7,634 bases of DNA from an uncultured Rothia sp. (lineage in GTDB: Bacteria > Actinomycetota > Actinomycetes > Actinomycetales > Micrococcaceae). The DNA lies in contig NZ_CALJRY010000029.1 of the NCBI RefSeq assembly GCF_937976295.1, forward strand, positions 1 through 7,634, given 5' to 3'. Within the stretch, counting starts at the first letter, position 1; the number at the start of each line of letters is the position of its first letter. The notes beneath the pieces are model-generated. The model saw only the letters and a list, made by a program, of their open reading frames with translations. It did no database searches and was not told the DNA's origin. Below, one piece after another: positions 5,437 through 7,634 of this stretch. The position numbers were made by a program, and so were the translations under genes.

Positions 5437-6804
5437 GTGGCTCAAGAATTCGACATCCTCATCCTCGGCGGCGGTTCCGCTGGCTACTCTGCAGCTATTC
5501 GCGCACGCCAGCTAGGCTTCACCGTCGGCCTGATCGAGAAGGAAAAGGTCGGCGGCACCTGCCTGCACACCGGCTGTATCCCCACCAAGGCGTACCTGCA
5601 CGCTGCTGAGCTGGCTGAAGAGGCACGCGAGGCGTCCAAGGTTGGCGTTAACGCTGTTCTGCAGTCCATCGAGATGGGCAAGGTTCGCGATTACAAGGAC
5701 GGCATCGTCTCCGGTAAGTTCAAGGGTCTTGCAGGCCTGCTGAAGATGAAGGGCGTAGAGGTTATCCCCGGCGAGGGTAAGCTGACCGCTCAGGACACCA
5801 TCACCGTCGGTGGTGTTGAGTACAAGGGTAAGAACATTATCCTGGCATCCGGCTCGGTCTCCAAGACCTTCGGTCTGCCCATTGAGGGTCGCGTTCTGAC
5901 CTCCACTGAGGCACTGGAGATGGACTACCTGCCCAAGAGCGCTATCGTGCTCGGCGGCGGCGTGATTGGTTGCGAGTTCGCATCCATGTGGAACGCTATG
6001 GGCGTTGACGTCACCATCATCGAGGGCCTGCCGAACCTGGTTCCCAACGAGGACCCGGCAATCATCAAGGTTCTGGAGCGTGCGTTCAAGAAGCGCGGCA
6101 TCAAGTTCAACACCGGCACCCTCTTCGAGAAGGTTGAGCAGGACGCTAACGGTGCTAAGGTCACCCTGGCTGACGGCAAGGTCTTCGAGGCAGAGATCGT
6201 TCTGGTCGCTGTTGGTCGTGGCCCGAACACCGCAAACATGGGCTACGAGGAGCAGGGCATCCCCATGGATCGCGGCTTCGTCCTGGCTAACGAGCGTCTG
6301 CACACCGGCGTTGGCAACATCTACGCTGTTGGCGACATCGTCCCCGGCGTTCAGCTGGCTCACCGCGGTTACCAGCAGGGTATCTTCGTTGCTGAGGAAA
6401 TCGCTGGCCTGAACCCCACCGTCGTTGAAGACATCAACATCCCCAAGGTCACCTTCTGTGACCCGGAGATCGCTTCCGTTGGTTACTCCGAGCCCAAGGC
6501 TAAGGAGAAGTTCGGCGCTGAGAACGTTGAGACCGCTGAGTACAACCTGGCTGGTAACGGTAAGTCCGCTATCCTCGGTGCTACCGGTATCGTGAAGGTT
6601 GTCCGCCAGAAGGACGGCCCCATCGTTGGTGTTCACGCTATTGGTAAGCGCATGGGTGAGCAGATTGGTGAGGCTCAGATGTGGGTTGCTTGGGAAGCAT
6701 TCCCCGAGGACGTCGCTAAGTTCATCCACGCACACCCGACTCAGAACGAGTCCCTGGGTGAGGCTGCAATGGTCCTGAACGGCACCCCGCTGCACAGCGC
6801 ATAA
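5437..6804 (+). CDS. lpdA: Dihydrolipoyl dehydrogenase (E3)
   Basis: This flavoprotein re-oxidises dihydrolipoyl groups of 2-oxoacid dehydrogenase complexes and reduces NAD+. From the GTG at 5437 it is 455 residues, normal for the family. In order it has the FAD-binding GGGSAG (11-16) with E34; the redox-active disulfide in GGTCLHTGCIPTK (C42 and C47); the NAD-binding GGGVIG (173-178); the second FAD motif YAVGD (296-300); and a C-terminal dimerisation domain with the catalytic HPTxxE pair H433 and E438. All key residues are present. The frame stays open upstream to a GTG at 5332, but I chose 5437 because AAGGGAG (5423-5429) lies seven bases before it and because family proteins begin just before the first FAD strand. 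The ATG at 5419 has no ribosome-binding site. The E2 partner gene follows after 191 bp, so the two probably serve the same complexes. Codon bias is strong, as in pepA. E3 is typically shared among the pyruvate, 2-oxoglutarate and glycine-cleavage systems. Confidence 0.96.
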   Translation: MAQEFDILILGGGSAGYSAAIRARQLGFTVGLIEKEKVGGTCLHTGCIPTKAYLHAAELAEEAREASKVGVNAVLQSIEMGKVRDYKDGIVSGKFKGLAGLLKMKGVEVIPGEGKLTAQDTITVGGVEYKGKNIILASGSVSKTFGLPIEGRVLTSTEALEMDYLPKSAIVLGGGVIGCEFASMWNAMGVDVTIIEGLPNLVPNEDPAIIKVLERAFKKRGIKFNTGTLFEKVEQDANGAKVTLADGKVFEAEIVLVAVGRGPNTANMGYEEQGIPMDRGFVLANERLHTGVGNIYAVGDIVPGVQLAHRGYQQGIFVAEEIAGLNPTVVEDINIPKVTFCDPEIASVGYSEPKAKEKFGAENVETAEYNLAGNGKSAILGATGIVKVVRQKDGPIVGVHAIGKRMGEQIGEAQMWVAWEAFPEDVAKFIHAHPTQNESLGEAAMVLNGTPLHSA

Positions 6805-6809
6805 ATTTT

Positions 6810-6833
6810 GCTGACTGGCGTTAGCGCGTCAGC
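6810..6833 (+). terminator. Hairpin just after lpdA (weak terminator or processing site)
   Basis: GCTGAC (6810-6815) pairs perfectly with GTCAGC (6828-6833), with a further GCG/CGC pairing possible inside. It starts five bases after the lpdA stop and is followed by TTAGTATT, which is not a full T-run. It is the first of four successive hairpins in the gap before the E2 gene. Confidence 0.4.
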
Positions 6834-6842
6834 TTAGTATTG

Positions 6843-6857
6843 ACGACCGTTGGTCGT
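6843..6857. repeat. Inverted repeat ACGACC-GTT-GGTCGT
   Basis: Perfect 6-bp arms surround a 3-bp spacer. It could be a short hairpin in the lpdA-sucB transcript or an operator. It overlaps TTGACG (6840-6845), a good -35-like hexamer, but no matching -10 box is visible downstream. Confidence 0.35.
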
Positions 6858-6868
6858 TCGCGGTTGCC

Positions 6869-6892
6869 GGGCGTATCCGCTGAACAACGCCC
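6869..6892 (+). repeat. Third hairpin in the lpdA-sucB gap
   Basis: GGGCGT (6869-6874) pairs with ACGCCC (6887-6892) around a 12-nt loop. It stands four bases before the larger fourth hairpin. The pairing is perfect but short. Confidence 0.35.
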
Positions 6893-6896
6893 CTAT

Positions 6897-6941
6897 CCGG
6901 ATGCGCGTCGACGTGCTTCAACGCATACGGCGCGCATCCGG
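6897..6941 (+). terminator. Fourth and strongest hairpin in the lpdA-sucB gap; candidate terminator or attenuator
   Basis: CCGGATGCGCG (6897-6907) and CGCGCATCCGG (6931-6941) are perfect 11-bp complements around a 23-nt loop. A T-rich run (ATTTTTCT) starts about 12 bases after the stem, too far for a textbook intrinsic terminator. It ends 54 bp before the sucB start, so it could also control read-through or protect the 5' end of a processed sucB message. Confidence 0.5.
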
Positions 6942-6995
6942 GTCGCCGCTCACATTTTTCTAGTTCAAGCATTCACAAGGAGAACGGGAAAGATT

Positions 6996-7634
6996 ATGTC
7001 CCACACCGTAGTACTGCCCGCACTGGGCGAGTCCGTGACCGAGGGTACCGTTACCCGCTGGCTCGTTGAGGTCGGCGACACCATCGAGGTTGACGCACCC
7101 CTGGTTGAGGTTTCCACCGACAAGGTTGACACCGAGGTTCCCTCCCCCGTAGCAGGCGTTGTTGAGCAGATCTTGGTGGAAGAAGACGAAGATGTTGAGG
7201 TTGGCGCTGCTCTCGTTGTCATTGGCGATGGTTCCAGTGCTCCCGCAGCTGCACCTGCCGCGCCCGCTGCTGAGGCACCTGCAGCACCCGCCCCTGCCGC
7301 TCCTGAGGCACCCGCAGCTGCTGCGGCGCCCGCTGCTGGCTCTGTATCCGGTCAGGAAGTAACTCTTCCCGCATTGGGCGAGTCCGTCACTGAGGGTACC
7401 GTGACCCGCTGGCTGAAGGAAGTTGGTGAGCAGGTCGAGGTAGACGAACCTCTCGTAGAGGTTTCTACCGATAAGGTCGATACCGAGATTCCTTCGCCCG
7501 TGGCAGGTACCCTGCTCGAAATTCGGATTCCAGAAGACGAGGAAGCAGAGGTCGGCCAGGTTCTCGCCATCATTGGTGATTCTTCCGCCGCAGCTGCTCC
7601 TGCTGCACCGGCCGCCCCCGCGCCTGCTGCGGCA
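6996..7634 (+). CDS. sucB: E2 acyltransferase of a 2-oxoacid dehydrogenase complex (SucB type), 5' part only
   Basis: The frame runs open from ATG 6996 to the window edge (213 codons), so the gene is cut by the window rather than truncated in the organism. Two lipoyl domains are complete: residues 3-77, with the lipoyl lysine K43 in STDKVDTE, and 121-195, with K160 in the same motif. Ala/Pro-rich flexible linkers follow each (about 79-118 and from 196). The peripheral-subunit-binding and catalytic acyltransferase domains must lie beyond the edge. The LPALGESVTEGTVTRWL start of each lipoyl domain matches actinobacterial SucB, annotated as dihydrolipoamide succinyltransferase. In mycobacteria and corynebacteria the equivalent protein (DlaT/AceF) serves the pyruvate complex and supplies lipoyl groups to 2-oxoglutarate dehydrogenase, so substrate specificity is open. 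GGGAAAG stands just before the ATG and AAGGAG (6977-6982) is 13 bases away. In many actinobacteria lipB and lipA follow. Confidence 0.93.
   Translation, partial: MSHTVVLPALGESVTEGTVTRWLVEVGDTIEVDAPLVEVSTDKVDTEVPSPVAGVVEQILVEEDEDVEVGAALVVIGDGSSAPAAAPAAPAAEAPAAPAPAAPEAPAAAAAPAAGSVSGQEVTLPALGESVTEGTVTRWLKEVGEQVEVDEPLVEVSTDKVDTEIPSPVAGTLLEIRIPEDEEAEVGQVLAIIGDSSAAAAPAAPAAPAPAAA
7002..7577 (+). repeat. Duplicated lipoyl-domain coding unit in sucB
   Basis: Segment 7002-7226 (residues 3-77) and segment 7353-7577 (residues 120-194) are homologous copies offset by 351 bp. DNA identity remains high in places, for example GGGCGAGTCCGT in both copies near 7022 and 7376. Each copy ends in an Ala/Pro-rich linker built from GCx and CCx codons. 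Confidence 0.85.

Noticed and set aside
5512..6795. A 427-codon minus-strand open frame across lpdA
   Set aside because: It has the same codon-aligned origin. lpdA carries all flavoprotein disulfide reductase motifs, and the antisense product resembles nothing.
6965..7573. Two minus-strand frames (6965-7222 and 7352-7573) with similar Ser/Thr-rich products
   Set aside because: They resemble each other only because they are the antisense of the duplicated lipoyl domains of sucB.

Overview
The window looks like chromosomal DNA from a moderately high-GC actinobacterium, most likely of the Micrococcaceae/Rothia type. The reasons are a DUF4192 protein, an actinobacterial PAC2-family protein, an actinobacterial-type SucB with two N-terminal lipoyl domains, and heavy use of GCT/GTT/GGT/CTG codons in the housekeeping genes. 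The genus is an inference from family content and protein style, not something the sequence proves.

Layout. A leftward block holds a 301-residue PAC2-family protein (2162-3067) followed by an enlarged 633-residue DUF4192 protein (53-1954). The 207-bp gap between them carries a large near-perfect inverted repeat and DnaA-box-like motifs. A 441-bp divergent region (3068-3508) separates this block from a rightward block. The rightward block holds pepA, an M17 leucyl aminopeptidase (3509-5005), then a strong hairpin terminator (5065-5104). Next come lpdA, dihydrolipoamide dehydrogenase or E3 (5437-6804), a hairpin-rich gap, and the start of sucB, the lipoyl-bearing E2 acyltransferase (6996 to the window edge).

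How the genes work together. LpdA and the E2 are partner subunits of 2-oxoacid dehydrogenase complexes. The E2 lipoyl lysines (K43 and K160) carry acyl and reducing equivalents, and LpdA re-oxidises the dihydrolipoyl groups and passes electrons to NAD+. PepA is a cytosolic aminopeptidase with its own terminator, so it is probably a separate transcription unit. The PAC2 and DUF4192 proteins have no settled function, and nothing visible links them to the E2/E3 pair.

No CRISPR array, tRNA, rRNA, insertion sequence or phage gene is visible, and I found no clearly new multi-gene system. The points most worth a second look are in the non-coding parts and in the DUF4192 gene: the inverted repeat with DnaA-like boxes at 1998-2085; the 13-codon upstream ORF whose stop codon sits two bases before pepA; four successive hairpins between lpdA and sucB; a 16-bp palindrome in the lpdA leader; and the unusual length and A+C-rich coding strand of the DUF4192 gene.
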